64,000 nucleotides of DNA from Anoplopoma fimbria (lineage: Eukaryota; Chordata; Actinopteri; Perciformes; Anoplopomatidae), in NCBI RefSeq assembly GCF_027596085.1, contig NC_072465.1:11894857-11958856 (forward strand), read 5' to 3'. Under the pieces are notes generated by a model. That model made no database searches and was not told the origin of the DNA. It saw only the letters and a program-made list of their open reading frames with translations. Position numbers and translations under genes: made by a program. How positions within the stretch are numbered: position 1 is the stretch's first letter; every line of letters starts with the position of its first letter. This document shows, in pieces, positions 21,101-33,778 of the stretch.

Positions 21101-24100
21101 TTTGGGTTTTGGAAGCTGGGACATAAGCATACTGATGCAGAGGACTGAATTGGATCTGGAGAGGAGAAATGTACACAACGTTATAGTGTATATAAATCAC
21201 TGTTTTCTCCATCATAGAATGTTTTGCTCTTATTTCGCAAACCTATTTGTTTATACATTCTCTATCAGAGATTCAAACTGTCATGTGTGATGTGTTTGTC
21301 CTTATCTGTATTATATATATTATGTCCGTGTCTTCAAAGTAATAAATTACATTCATCATGAATTAAATATAGAGCAATTACAGTTATTAAGTTACAAAAC
21401 TGATTTTTATTTTTTACTCAGGTTGTAGATAAAAATCAGATGAAAATAATTCAGTATATTTTAGGTCAAAATGACACATGAAGCATCCTACAAAAATGCA
21501 AGATTTGATGACAAAGCTAAAAACGAAAAAATGAACTGTAGGTTCTACAATGACATGTATACCACTATCAGCAAAAAACAACGTCCTCTTGTACTGAAGA
21601 CATCTCAGAAAGAAAATATGAAGGCAAATAAGCTGCTGATTGAAGTAATAATGATTTCCACTATTAATAGTATTATCAGTGATAGTGTTGGTCCTGCAGA
21701 TATTATTTATTAAACCTTTAGAACAGTAATCCTCGACTGAAGATGACGTAAAGCAGTAGCTCTCTGACAGCAGACAGTTAGTCCTTACTGTGTGATCTTG
21801 GTATGGGTCTGCTCCAGTAGGGGGCAGTGTGTAGCAGTATGTGTCATCCAGGGTTAGAGGTGTAGTTGTGGGGATGCCGGGAAACTCTCTTTGACAGTTG
21901 ACAGCTAAGTAGAGAGCGGGCTGCCACGACTGGCCGTCATCCTGTGTCTTCTCTATGACAAAGGCATTGGGACGAGGACCCTGCACAAAGAAAACACAAA
22001 TGCTCTGTTTGATGTGCTTCATTAACTGTAAAATAATGATTTTTCAAAAGTAGATGCATCAAAAGAGAAAAGATAGAAGTGACCAGATGATGTTCATGTG
22101 ATGTGCAGACTGTGGCATACCTTGAAGCTGAGCACCAAGTTGTCAAGCTGGTACAGGTTGTTGAGGTCCAACTGGAGAGTGACTGGATTCACCTCTACAG
22201 GACAGACAAGCAGAACGGCATTCACATAACAGATGAATTGAAATTAGATTATTTTTCACACGGATTTGATGTTGTTTTGTTTCCTGCAGCTAGAGTCTAG
22301 CTGTCTAGCTATCTGTAATGACCAAAATAAATGTTCAGCTCATAACCTTTCCAATCACTGCCTGCAATTATGAATCCAAATATAATGTAATCAGGGTCAT
22401 ATTTCCTCACCACATGTTTTGGAGGAGCAGGGATGTCTCCCACATCACTTTAATATTTTGTGTCACTGAAGAATGAATTCTTGAGCACATTTAGATATAA
22501 AAATTACTAGCTTTGTAATTGACCCCCCAAAAATATATTTTTTAATTTAAAGTAGAGATGAAATAAAAAAAACCTGTAACTTGCAACAAGTCAGGTGTGT
22601 GTGGAGCGCAGTCCTCTGTAGCTTCGTATCGCGTTACATTCTAAGCCAGCCTCAAATATTCTGTTTCACTGGGGGATACTTTCATTTTCTACTTAAATGT
22701 AACCGTTTGCCCGTATCTCTACCGCCCACCAAATGTTGTGGGCCCCGACAGAATAGCTGCAAGAGGAAGTGTTCAGCCCAGTTTAGAGTAGCAGGTTCCT
22801 CTAGTGGTGAGGACGGCTCAGACTTTACAGAGACAAAAATGTAAAGGGCTCTGATAACTAAATACATATCTACAAAACAAGGTATACTTAGAAATATACA
22901 ATTTCACTCCTGCAAATAAAAAGCATTCTCTTTCTTTCATTGGTTGCCCACCTTTCCTGGACTGCCACCATCTATCTGGTCCAGAGGTGGACAGGACGTC
23001 CCGGACAGTGTGGGCCAGCTTACTGTTTGGGTTACTGGAGTCACATGGACAACACTTCATCCTCCTCTAAGAAACAAAAAGCAAACAAAAAGCAAACAAA
23101 TCAGTAACAATTGACTTTCCTGCAGAGTTACATAGTGGCATATGGTGTTTATATGTGTGTATGTGTGTCACTGTGCATGTCACTGCTGTTTGTCCTGAAG
23201 CTGCAGGACCAAAGACCAACTTCCAAATATAGTCCCTTCTCCTCCCTGCTGTGCCAGTTTGATAAGCTGTGTCACTGAGCAGGTCGCAGCAGGAAATCAA
23301 TGAGCCTCAGATCAACATCATCATGGGGAAACTTTGCCCCGGTTTCAGATGAGGAAGGAACAATGTGCTGCCCAAGTTTGGAATATGAATTCAGACACCT
23401 TCCAGTTAACACAATAAATCAGCAATTGTAAACGTTTTATGCATCTTTAAAGAAATAATCATCAGAATTCTTCCAAAAAAGTATGTTTTAGGTCATGATT
23501 TGTCTACTGACCCTGGGTCAGTCAGGGCACCTGTGAAGTCTGCATTTACAATGTATTGAATAAAATAAAAGAGAGCAGATAATGTTTTTTTCCATCTCTT
23601 ATGAGCTTTGTGACGGTTACAGCTTTCCCCAGTCAGTATGCAGGAACCCCTCCGCCTTCCTGGGTACTCAGGCATGACTGCCACTGCACACAGACCATGG
23701 CTGCTCTCCCTGTAGGGAAAAGTTCCCTCTGGGTTGCTGACTGTTACAACATGAAGGCCTCACTAATGTTTTCCACTCCAGCTTCGTGTCTCAACTCGCT
23801 CCCCACATAAGGAGGCAAATTTACGCTAGAAGTCGCTCAGATTTGTTCTCCACTGAGGACAAGGAAGAGGACAGGTCCGGGCTGAAAGGCTTTATAACAC
23901 TGCAAAAGCTTAGCCCAAGTGTGCTTGAGCGAGAAACTGAACTACAAGTTGCTCCCCATGCTGCACTGCTCCTTATGGTTCTGGGACAGTTAAAGTAAAG
24001 TTGAACTTTTTGAGAGATTTTTGAGAAATATTAAAACATGGTCTGATAACTGGGAGGTTTTCAGATTTCAGCTGGCAGCTTCTACTACTTGTTAGGAGTT

Positions 24101-27100
24101 ATAAACTACAACAACAATTTGTGACAACACAAAAATAACAATTAGAAAGTAGATTTTCCATATATTACTAAACATAACACCTTCATATTGTGTTGTTTGG
24201 CCTGGATTATCCCTTGCTACTATATGTAAATATGAAAACTGTCTTTTTCTCTTTTGGATGAAACCACTTATCAATATATCCTTCATGCTAAAATAAGCTA
24301 AACTAATCAGATTCACAGTTTGCAAACTGATATCAGATCGATCGATGGGAAACAAAAGCATTTCCTAAAATATTAAAGTGTTAGGAGTGTTTGTCTTTTA
24401 TTACATGAATGTGACGCAGGATGCTGCAGACATGAGTGGAACACACTTTGCTCTGAAGAAATGGTTAAAAAATAAACTTTATCTTTGAGTTATCATCACC
24501 TTCTCCCCCTACCCATAGCAGCCAGGTCCCAATGACCCCAGTTACATTATACATGATAACTGTCATATATTCCCTTTATGGGCACCATTCAGTGAACTCA
24601 CTAGCTCTCTTCAATTTAAATGTATTCAACTTAAAGTGTGTGAATCTTTTATCATCGCAGACCAGTGAATCTTATCTAATCCCAGGTGATAAGGACTTCA
24701 CCCCCTAGAAGACTCAGGTTTGCCCGAGTCATATTTACCACCTCTTCACCTCAGTTACCCCGCTTGAGCATGATAGGGAGGTTCTTCTTAACTTTGTAGG
24801 TTAAAAGTAAGGCAATGTGGGTTTTTTTGTTGTGGCTTTTGGCACTGCAGTTTGTCATCTCAAACACACATGCAAACACCCGCTTGCTGCCAGCTGAGCG
24901 GTTGTTAGCTCTGGTTTAAAGTCTACAGTAGACATGATGATAAGATGGGTCTGTACTGGCACCAAGGTTACATTTGGCATTTGCAGTTACATCAACATTA
25001 ACAGCACTATTTCATGTTAACTGGTGTGGGAAAAAGCAACAGGGATGACATCATTGGTGTCGGTTACCATTAAATGCATGGTCATATTATCAGTATCTGA
25101 CATTAACAGCATATAGAATACATAGATTTTTTGTGTTTCAACCTGCTACATCAGACTATCAACCAGCAGGCCTCTGGCTGGAATAAGTACATTTTAGATT
25201 TCAGGGATGATTTTCCAGTTTTCTCTACAAATTCTAGTGTAGCGATTCACCAAAATAATTTGGTCCCCTGATGAAATCTGTAATTAATGCCTTTTATAGG
25301 ATACCTTCCATTAATATACTAATGATATAGCAACCCCAATAAAAACAACTGCAGGAATGAGTCCTAAAAAAACAAGTCAGCATTTCCTCACTTCCTGACT
25401 TGAAGTAAACGTGTTTATAGATGCCTGAAATAAAGTTTGTTGTAGAGATTTTAACGTTTAGCTCTACGACACAAAAGCTTTTAGGTGTCTTAAAAAAGGC
25501 AGTCGCTAACAAGAGGCTGAATAAGATGACTAAACGTCTTCACTAGAACATGTGACCGTGGTGTAGAGTGTAGAGTTTTCTGTAATAAACCAAAATCCAA
25601 TGGAAAAACGCCATTGTGTTTTTGTTGAGTGAAACAGTGAGATGCTAACTGTCAGGTGGTCTACAAAAATCCGTCATCTCTACAGTACTCTTCAAACAAG
25701 CGGTAGCGCTCTGTGCAGTAGCGGGGGCGGGGCTTCAGGGCTCAGCGGACTGCATGTGTTCTGCTTTTGACCTTTAGATGGCGCGGCTCATTCACTGTGG
25801 TTCATTTTTGCTGCTGGATATACTGAACTCTTCTTCACGTCCCTGGAAACAAAGACATCGCCGCAAGCAGCAGGACCGGGAGCCAAGCAACCGGCCCGTT
25901 CCACAAACAGGCACTGCACTAGTATAAAAGAATCATCACATAAAGACCTGATGAGTCAGTCTCAGAGATGATGCCCCAGCACACCAAATTATTACTAGGC
26001 ATTATTCATTACAAAACATGGGGCTTGTAGCAGTGAGGTGACGCAGAGACTACAAGATCTGACTAGTTTTCTATGATGACAGTGATGGCTTTCAGCTTCA
26101 TCATTATTGGTCTTTAGAGGTAGTCATGCAAGCTTGTCTGTTTGTGTCAGATCTGAGATACGGCTGAGGGTTCTTGCCCCTTTCTGTCTGGACGAGGTGC
26201 GGCTCAGGTATTTAAAAACAAATATGGGGGGAAGGGAAACATTGATCAATGAGAGAGTCCACACCTAACTGAGCTATCCATTCCCTGAGGCAGATTCAAC
26301 ACTGTAAGGTACGAAGGTTACACATTAGTTTTTCTGTGCTGCTCCTTCTTTCAGGTTTAGGTTACCTTAGTGAAGATCAAATGAAAAACACTGAACGATG
26401 TATCTTTTACTGAAGTACTGCACTTAGTCATTATTTCGAGGTGCTGGAACTAATGATATACTATACTGACTTATCGACTTACTCCACTGCATTTCTAAGG
26501 AAATATTGTACTTTATCCTCCACTATTCTTTATATAGTTGCAATATTACAAATGACAATACTGCACCTATAAGATGTCTTTCAGAACATCTCTTTATAAC
26601 AATACCACATTTAAACATCAAACTTTAGCATGATAACTTTATTAAAGAAAACAATTCCTGTATTGCAAACAAAGGGTTTTATCTCTCATTAGAGGTGCTT
26701 TTCTCCCTCTGAGCAAAAATTTAATTGCAACATTGCAGGCTTGGCTCTTGCTCACTGTATGTCTCTCTTATTACAAAATCCGCGTTTGAATCCAGTAATG
26801 GGCGGTTTGTGCTGAGCCAGCAGATGGGCTGGCGAGTGCTTTTTCAGACGGTCGGTCAAAGAGCACAGTTGCAACATGATGCTTTGGCACTGAAATCAGA
26901 CTCTTTCACAAATGGACAGTGGTCAGTCTGGCAAAAAAAAAAAGCACAGCCTCCATCCTGTCGGTCTGCTCACCGTAACCCCTGCACCGCTGACCTCCCG
27001 ACAGAGCAAACCTCACGTAGACACCCATGCGGGGCCAGAGAGGACACAGCTGGCTGAGACAGTGGCTGTCCATGTGCTCTGGTTTGATTCGTATGGCTTT

Positions 27101-29109
27101 TACAGAGCCACTAATCAATATTTTAGATCAATAGCCTCCTCTGCCAAAAAATCTGCCTTGATCAAGATGATACTAATAATACTAATAAAATAATAATACT
27201 GATTACTAAGAATTGATCACAGTGGTAATCTAGTGATTGTAACTAATTCAGAGAAAAAGTGCGACACAAGACGAGATGAAATGTCCTTTGAACACAGGAC
27301 CGTGCTCCTACCTGTTGGTACGGGGTGCAGTAGACCTCGGAGCCGAAGAGGCCGCAGGTTGAGGAGGCATGGAGCTGCTGAGCCCTGCCCAACAGCAGGT
27401 CATTGCTGGGCGGGTAACAAGCCCCCCGAGAGCAGTCAGTCTGGGCCTGGGATACTGCAGCTATGGCTGTGTGGGAGAAGGCAGCACAAGACATGAAACG
27501 TTACACTGTGTTGTAAGAACCGTAAAGCATGTGTATGACCAAAACATCAATATCCCAGTTTATCATGACAAACAGTCCGAAACCAATATTATAAGGATGG
27601 TCTGGACCGGGGAAGTTCAACTCTAATATTTCCAGCACACAGCACTTGAACCTCCGTGCAAGCAGACATTTTTTTATGATCAACACAAAATTTGTATTTA
27701 TTACAAGAACATACTTATTATATATATCATATAAAAAATATTTTCTTTTTTGTAAAGATTGTTTATGTCAACCTAAAACACAACAGAACAGAACACACAT
27801 TTAAAATGTTGTGTAATCTGGATTAAAGAGTTGCTTTATTTACTTTTGTCTTCTTACTTATTAAGTTCAGCTAGCTAGTACCAGAAGCAGCTGCTAATGA
27901 AGGCCTAAACCTTAAGAGAAATTTGAAATGTCACAGCACTATTTGGCTTTTGGATTGACTTTTGTTGGGATCTGGCAGGAGTGGGTTTGGTTATTAGGAA
28001 GTATCAAAAAATGTAATTGTTGATATTAATAAAATTGTCAATTTCAATATGGTTATACATTTACAATAACGGGGCCCCACCCTGAGATCAGGGACCAATA
28101 ACTAAACTATGGATTAAGCCTCAAAGTGGTGTTCACTCAAAATGTCAATAGTTAAAGTACTTTTCCACATTCATTGAGTGGACAGTTAAGGTTTGAATCC
28201 GAGCACTGACTATATCAGCCACCTACTATCACAACACAGATGCACAAAATAAGACTTTTTTTACCTTCACAATACTGATCAAAAATCAATAATATAATAA
28301 ATCAACAAAACATCTATTCTTTATCACCCAGAAGCCTGAGGGTCGAACCAAATTTAGTCACCGTGGCTGATCCAAACACAGCAAAGCTTAGCAGTGGGGA
28401 ACAGCACTATACAGTTATGTTACACAGCAGTGTAAGGGACTCGGCAGTCCGTAAAATACACAACAACATGGTCAAAGTCACATTGGCCTGGGTATTAGTA
28501 TTAATCATTTTATTAATTCAAATAATTTAATCTTTATACTTGCTTATAACCAAATCGCTCCTGCAAGATCCCAACAATTTTCACAAAAGATTAAATAAAA
28601 CAGAAAAATAACAGTGAATATTGTCCAAATGTACTTGTGAAATATTAAATGAAACCATATAGATATACATCACGCTTATCTTAATCACATCACATTTTTA
28701 CCAAACTATCTCTAAACTTAACCTGAGCCTAAATATGTTTTTAAACCTCTGCATAAACCTGACCATCCCTTAGATGCTACAAAGATTTATATTCCTACGC
28801 AAAGCCTCACAAGACTCCAATGAATTGAGTCAGTATATTGACTGTGAATTCAAGACTGATATTTACAAGCTATCAACTATAAATATATATGAAGGGATCA
28901 GTGTAATCAGACGCGGCAGTGTTTTGTCGGATGAAAAACCTGCATGCTGTAGAAACCCTATAAATGTAAACATCTGGAGTGGAAGTTTACGGTGAAAGTT
29001 TCAGGACCAAGTTGAAACAGAAAGGAGACACTTAAGAGAAAATTCAAATATCAAAGCAAAAGAAAAAAAATAAGGAAATCTTACCAGCTAGAAGCAAAAG
29101 GATTCTCAT
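10219..29109 (-). CDS. lamb3: Laminin subunit beta-3
   Basis: This is a secreted basement-membrane chain of laminin-332, which anchors epithelia through hemidesmosomes. It has 22 coding exons (transcript order): 29109-29085, 27466-27312, 23066-22952, 22194-22121, 21980-21789, 21155-21092, 21013-20823, 20143-20023, 19493-19305, 19186-19031, 17912-17719, 17579-17483, 15352-14977, 14809-14652, 13631-13420, 13137-12931, 12798-12654, 12465-12273, 11920-11779, 11691-11515, 11125-10969 and 10358-10219. Every junction is GT-AG and all phases agree. The total is 3480 nt, or 1159 residues (human about 1172). Residues 1-16 are a signal peptide. The laminin N-terminal domain follows ([31 protein letters not shown]). 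Laminin-type EGF repeats run from [10 protein letters not shown] (about 245) to about 575. The rest is coiled coil with a cysteine-rich insert at about 775-805, ending TCSF with the expected C-terminal cysteine. No frameshift or early stop was seen. Confidence 0.97.
12135..12190. repeat. (AT)n microsatellite
   Basis: About 28 uninterrupted TA units lie in a lamb3 intron between the exons at 11779-11920 and 12273-12465. Confidence 0.95.
14088..14330 (+). repeat. Interspersed repeat family C, copy 1
   Basis: Inside a lamb3 intron. It contains gttcctcaaggtcttgatgt, caaatctgtttaacaaatgg and tataaaccccaaa. The same words occur inverted at about 46150-46300. The open frames on both strands here are not conserved as protein and belong to the repeat. 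Confidence 0.75.
15561..16080. repeat. Three tandem units of about 176 bp
   Basis: Units begin near 15561, 15738 and 15914. Each has a cttcyaccctgga-like start, a ctttctcgc...cgcagg block, a ccctgctgacaccg-like block and an ATT/ACT-rich tail (attattatta). They are diverged from each other. They lie in a lamb3 intron and run straight into a LINE-like 3' end at 16140-16431, so they may be the internal repeats of that element's 3' region. Confidence 0.8.
16140..16431 (+). mobile_element. 3' end of a non-LTR element with (GAATT)n tail
   Basis: The sequence runs through ctcccataggtttcttcc, gttaaaggttttttttag, gtaaagccctctgaggcaaa and gggctatacaaaataaact, then four GAATT units at 16411-16430. A conserved tail closed by short tandem repeats is typical of 3' ends of fish LINEs or their SINE partners. 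The clade is not certain; no reverse transcriptase is present. Confidence 0.65.
18042..18690 (+). repeat. Composite interspersed repeat (families B + A)
   Basis: In a lamb3 intron. The left part (18042-18225; aaagggccagtgtgtaggat, ctctagtggtgaag, gggctactgtagaaacat) matches the inverted element at 53100-53455. The right part (18225-18690; tgacctgtcaatcacagggt, agccccgccctaaa, ttactgagggaataaatcaa, cagaggagtcgccccctgat) matches 37335-37875 directly and 45072-45590 inverted. The B part appears truncated where A begins. Confidence 0.8.
23067..27311 (-). other. lamb3: Large lamb3 intron, no further gene seen
   Basis: This 4.2-kb intron splits the laminin N-terminal domain. It holds short repeat remnants and one GC-richer patch at about 25700-25900. 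No coding exon with matching splice sites was found on either strand. The frames at 26725-27193 have no supporting signals. Confidence 0.65.
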
Positions 29110-29132
29110 GTTGTGTCCCTTCTATTAAAAAG

Positions 29133-29299
29133 TCTGGAACAGACGAGAAAAAGAAAAGAAAATATCAGCAAGCAGAAACAACCAAACACAATCAAAGTCT
29201 GTATTTCCTGATGTGAGACTCACCTGGCAGTCTGTATTCTATCAGCTCTGTTATCTGCTGTGTTAAACTGTCCGTTGCTGCCAAGCTGCTGCTTTATAA
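29133..29299 (-). promoter_or_regulatory. lamb3: lamb3 promoter and non-coding first exon
   Basis: On the minus strand a TATA-like TTTATAAAG lies at about 29291-29299. Thirty bases on, a transcript could start near 29265, with a donor gtgagtctc after 29224. A strong acceptor (pyrimidines then ttccag, 29134-29139) opens the exon 29133-29085, which carries the ATG at 29109. A non-coding first exon with a small intron just before the ATG is the arrangement of mammalian LAMB3. The start site itself is inferred from TATA spacing. Confidence 0.6.
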
Positions 29300-29635
29300 A
29301 CACCGTCTCACCTGGACGGTGTGATACAGTGTGTGTCAGAGTCACACCCTTCCCCTCCACTCCCTTCACTCCATGAATCAACACACACACACACACACAC
29401 AGACACAGACACGCAGGCAGGCAGACGGAGACACATAGTCAACACAAATACACCAAATAAGAACATAAAGCTGAGCTCAATTGATTTAAAAAAATTCCAC
29501 AGGATAATAACTTTGGTGATTCTCTAACTTTTCATGTAACACCATCATCAGGTCAAAATTTGAATATGTCCAATATTTTGGTTTATGACCAAATACCTGA
29601 AGAATTGATGACATTCCCATCAGCCCCTGTTGTAC

Positions 29636-29830
29636 TTCTTGTTAACTGCTAATTTGCCCAATGTTAGCATGCTAACACAGTAACCTAAGGTGGTGAACAT
29701 GGTAAATAGTATACCTGCTAAACATCAGCATGTTAGCATTGTCTTTGTGAATATTTTAGCATGCTAATGTTAGCGTTAAGCTCAAAGCACATCTTTGTCC
29801 AAGCAGCTAGATATTGCTAGCATGTTCTCA
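29636..29830. repeat. Palindrome-rich repeat (ttagcatgctaa motifs)
   Basis: At least four variants of the self-complementary word ttagcatgctaa or catgttagcat occur in under 200 bases upstream of lamb3. This looks like a dispersed fish repeat rather than a regulatory array, because the spacing is irregular and no gene signal is attached. Confidence 0.6.
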
Positions 29831-30992
29831 CTAGAAACATGACTAAATTAAGTAGCCTATACCACACAGTATGCACACCGAGACTAGCCGATTTATTATT
29901 GTGCTATGGATGCACACTGAAACTGACTAAATGAAGTTCTCAGAAATCAGAAATACATTTGCTAATTTTAAGAGAGTGGGGTTGATGGAGGCTGTGTTCC
30001 ATGATGCAATGCACAATGGAAATGGGGGGATGGGCTGGTAGGATATGACGCTAAGTACCAATCATCTTGTATCATTCATACAAAATATCAAAGTACATGT
30101 ATTTTTTGTGTACACACTGCCAGAACTGTCAATATTTGCAGTGTGTTAGTATCAGAGTGTAGGCTTACTACAGAACGTGATCAGGCTGTGTGGATGTTTG
30201 GCTCAGTTGCGGCTGACAGACATAGAGCGAAATTCTTTAAATGCCAGAATTTTAAACTAGCATGTCTCAACAAAGTCAGACCATGTCAAAGACATGATGT
30301 AGAAGTGTTGATCTGTTACGATTCTGTTATTTGTCTCTTATAAAAATGTATGTCCTAACTCTGACACTGGTTTGTGGTCTTTTCCATTCAGATAATGGTT
30401 CTTGGGTGGGGGGGCACTGTCACACAGAGAAGGCCACACCTCCCTCCCCAGACACAATACATGCCCTGTAGGCAGTGTTTTATCTTTACCAGGCTGTGTG
30501 GTTACTCTGCTGATCATCACCTCCATCTAAAGAAATAGTAGCCCGAGGGCCAGCTGTACACGCATTTATTTTTTTCTCTATTTTCCGCAGACACACTGAC
30601 GAAGTCCAAGTACAGGGTGTGTCTTCTGTCTTGACTCACACAAACAACCTCAGGGCTTACTGTGCACATACAGTTTCAGACAAGTACCGTCACGCCTTCA
30701 ATCACTCTGGATAGCAGTTGCAGCTGTGATTTATTTCTTGGTAACGGCCTAGTGTTTCCTTCCCGTCTGATCTGGCCTGTTGGTAACAGTGAAATGGAGC
30801 AAAGGCTGCTTTATTGAATTGATTGGTATCATAAGGTGATAAACATCAATGCAGAGCAGATAAGCAAGAAAAACTAAGACAATAGGACAAAAAGCTAGTC
30901 CAAAAACACAAACATGTGTGCCTGAATATGTGTCTGTAAATGTTTCTGCACTAAATGTTAAGGTAAGATATGGATCAACTAAGATATGGATT

Positions 30993-31097
<105 letters not shown>

Positions 31098-31325
31098 AAT
31101 AAGCTTCTTCTTGCTGGTAAATAAAAAACAAATGCCAAAAATTCTCATTGCCAGGTATAGAATGAAGAAAAGGATCTTATCAAGAAAACATTTTTTTTAT
31201 CACATTTGATCTGAGGCAGGATGTTCTGAACTAAAAATGCCGGTGTGGGCAAAAGCACCAAAGAAGTTAGATCAACAGTCACTACTTTGATTTGTCACAC
31301 ACACAGGCGTGAGTAATACTGATGA

Positions 31326-31400
31326 TTATAACGATGGATCCATTTCATTTAGGTGTGCCAGTAAGTCATCCCAGTCACCAGCATCCACAGAGGCAGGGCT
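31326..31400 (-). CDS. Candidate terminal exon of an unidentified minus-strand gene
   Basis: In phase 0 the exon reads 24 residues (including DWDDLLAHLNEMDPSL) and then TAA. It is preceded on the minus strand by a good acceptor: ctaataac as branch-point-like sequence, then atatttgacctctcag ending at 31401. An AATAAA (minus strand, 30810-30815) lies about 510 bases downstream, beyond the long AC repeat. The acidic-hydrophobic C-terminus looks protein-like, but I recognise no family. No convincing upstream exon was found on the same strand before g0s2 at 33.4 kb. It could be chance, a pseudo-exon, or the last exon of a gene with distant or nested upstream exons. Confidence 0.35.
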   Translation of the reverse strand, partial: SPASVDAGDWDDLLAHLNEMDPSL

Positions 31401-33340
31401 CTGAGAGGTCAAATATCTTTGTTATTAGTTACATCGGTGTCGGTCTACAATGAAAATAGTCTATTATAGATTAGAAGCAATTTGATTGGCCCACTTAACT
31501 AAAAGGCTAGGTGTAGAAGGGACTGAAAAGTTAAAAAGTTATTTTTTCAATTGTATATGCCTTTTCAGAACAGAAACTGGCAGGTGTGTCTTGTTTTTGT
31601 ATTATTTCAATAATAATCAAACATTAACCAACAATGAAATACGAACTTCCTGTTTGTGTTTTAATTCAAATGTGAAGTTGATGTGATCACGTATGTTTGC
31701 TCCTTGTCGTGCTGTCACGTCTCCACACTCCATGTGCTGCTCCATGTTAGTCACGTCGGTGAGTGTGTGTGAGACGTGTGGTGGGCCCTGTGTGCTGTTC
31801 TGTGTGGTTCCAATCTGACCACAGGTCACAGCAGCAGCAGATAGGGTGCAGGGGACTGGGTTTACACAGCCTTTCACCTCATTTGGTGGCTGATGATGGT
31901 AGATTCACATGGACTCCTATGGTCACCATAGGGCTATTACTGACAACATACAACTGAGGAGCATCATGTGTTCATTCTTGTTACTTATTTTTGTTTTTTG
32001 ACATAATCCTCACCTATGATTGAATAGAGACCTTTATCTAGTGTCCATCCTGTGCCATAATTTGTCCTTCAAACATAATCTGTAAAGCATGAATCAATTA
32101 CTTGGTTTTGCTTCTCTGAGGGGGAATAATGCCAGCGGTGAACTTTGATATTATGGATAAAAGGCTATAGAACCTTTTGGGGTAACATTATAGGCAGCTG
32201 TGTACAGGCAAAACTGAGAGGCTTGGCTTATGTCATTAAAGAAGAAACATTTTAGGAGATAAAATGTGTTAATTATGGCGGTGAAGTCAGCTCAGTATTC
32301 TACATAATAAAACTAATGCAAATAGACAAAACACGAAACACGTTAATATAAGAAAACTGCTTCTCCAGACAGCATGCTGCAACAAAATAAAACATTAGCA
32401 ACGAACACATTCATACTTTGACACATTGAAATCACAGTGATACACATTGACATCATGAAGCCTACAGTTGCTCAGAGTCGTTCAGGGCACAATGGGAATT
32501 ACTGGAGGAAACAAAAAACACACCTGTCAGAGATGTTTGGAAAGGAGATAATATTGTTTTCAGCGTCACTGGTATTATTTTCACCTTGTTTGTGTGTGTT
32601 TGTGTGTCATCATGGCAACATGTGTTCCTGGGGACACCTACTGTAGCGGGAAGTACCACAGGAAAGGCTTGGAGTACTTCCCAGGTGGTAAAATTTCTTG
32701 TCTGCCATAGTGTTGCAACTGTAAAAGATACATTGACAAAACTTTACAGATGTGTAGTTGAGCTCAAATTGAAGGTAGAATTTGAAGATGGGTGTGGTCC
32801 AAGCAAGAACACAGGAAGTCCGGGACGTAGGAAGTAAGAAGAGGGGGAGGGGCCATTGGCACCTCACTTATGGCCCTGGCCCGATTTGGCGTTAAGGCTG
32901 ATGTGATCCCAGCGCAAGACTGTCTCTAGTTTATTTTAGTTTCAACAGCCTGACTGTGGGATGCCAGTATTATTGGAGATATTGGCTTTACACAACTATC
33001 CCATTCGTTTGAGTGTCCATTTGACAATGTCAGATTTTTTTCTAAGTGGATGTTTGTGGAATGTTTCTTTAATTTGCTTGTTTCTTAACAATTCTTAACA
33101 TTTGGGTATGATGTTGTATATGGTATGGTACAGTACTGTTCATTTGGTATGGTACCAATATGACCTCACCTACTTCACTAGTTAAGAAGCTACAATACAC
33201 ACACACATACACAAACACAAACACACACAAACACAGACACAATATTAGTAGGTATATGAGTGACAGTTAGTCTTTGTAATAAGCCTACACACAACTGGGT
33301 GAAAGTTTCTGGCTCAGAGACTCTCCTCCGTGGTTCCTGA
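31401..33340. other. Spacer upstream of g0s2, no certain gene
   Basis: Short frames occur on both strands (for instance 31617-31877 minus, 32437-32867 both strands), but none matches a known protein or has paired splice sites. A CA-rich patch lies at about 33196-33241. Confidence 0.55.
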
Positions 33341-33381
33341 ATATTCAGCAGCTGTCACTGTGTGGGTGGAGAGAGTGGGGC

Positions 33382-33483
33382 TATAAATGAGCACAGTATC
33401 CAGTAAAGGTGTGTTCTTGCCACAAACTGGAGCTCTTGAGTAGTGTCGACCTCTGACTAGAACAAACCACAAAGTTCATCACA
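33382..33483 (+). promoter_or_regulatory. g0s2: g0s2 TATA box and non-coding first exon
   Basis: TATAAA is at 33382-33387, with an E-box cagctg about 35 bases upstream. A transcript starting about 30 bases after the TATA would give a short 5' exon ending at 33483 before gtaagt. The acceptor tgaacag at 33731-33737 opens the coding exon. A TATA promoter and coding in exon 2 match mammalian G0S2. The start site is inferred. Confidence 0.65.
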
Positions 33484-33778
33484 GTAAGTAGTTATTATGC
33501 TTTCTTTTGAAACATCTATGTTTAAAGTGTATTGCTTTGTGCCAAATGCAGTAATGGGATATTAGACTGCTGCTACATGAGTGTGTTTTCAAAAAGTAGT
33601 TTATTATTGCCTATCTTGTGTTGAGTTGATACCTGGTCCACCTTCTGTTTTTTTTTTAACATCAATTTATATGGCCAAAGGCATTGCATTTACAAAAATG
33701 GTACATCTGCACACCATCTAATGTTCATTTTGAACAGGTCTTCATACAACCTTCATCACTTCGTCTCAGCCATTGGAA

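Noticed and set aside
31617..31877. Minus-strand frame as an upstream partner of the 31326-31400 exon
   Set aside because: An acceptor-like sequence is present, but the only donor (gtgatc) is weak and the peptide resembles nothing known.
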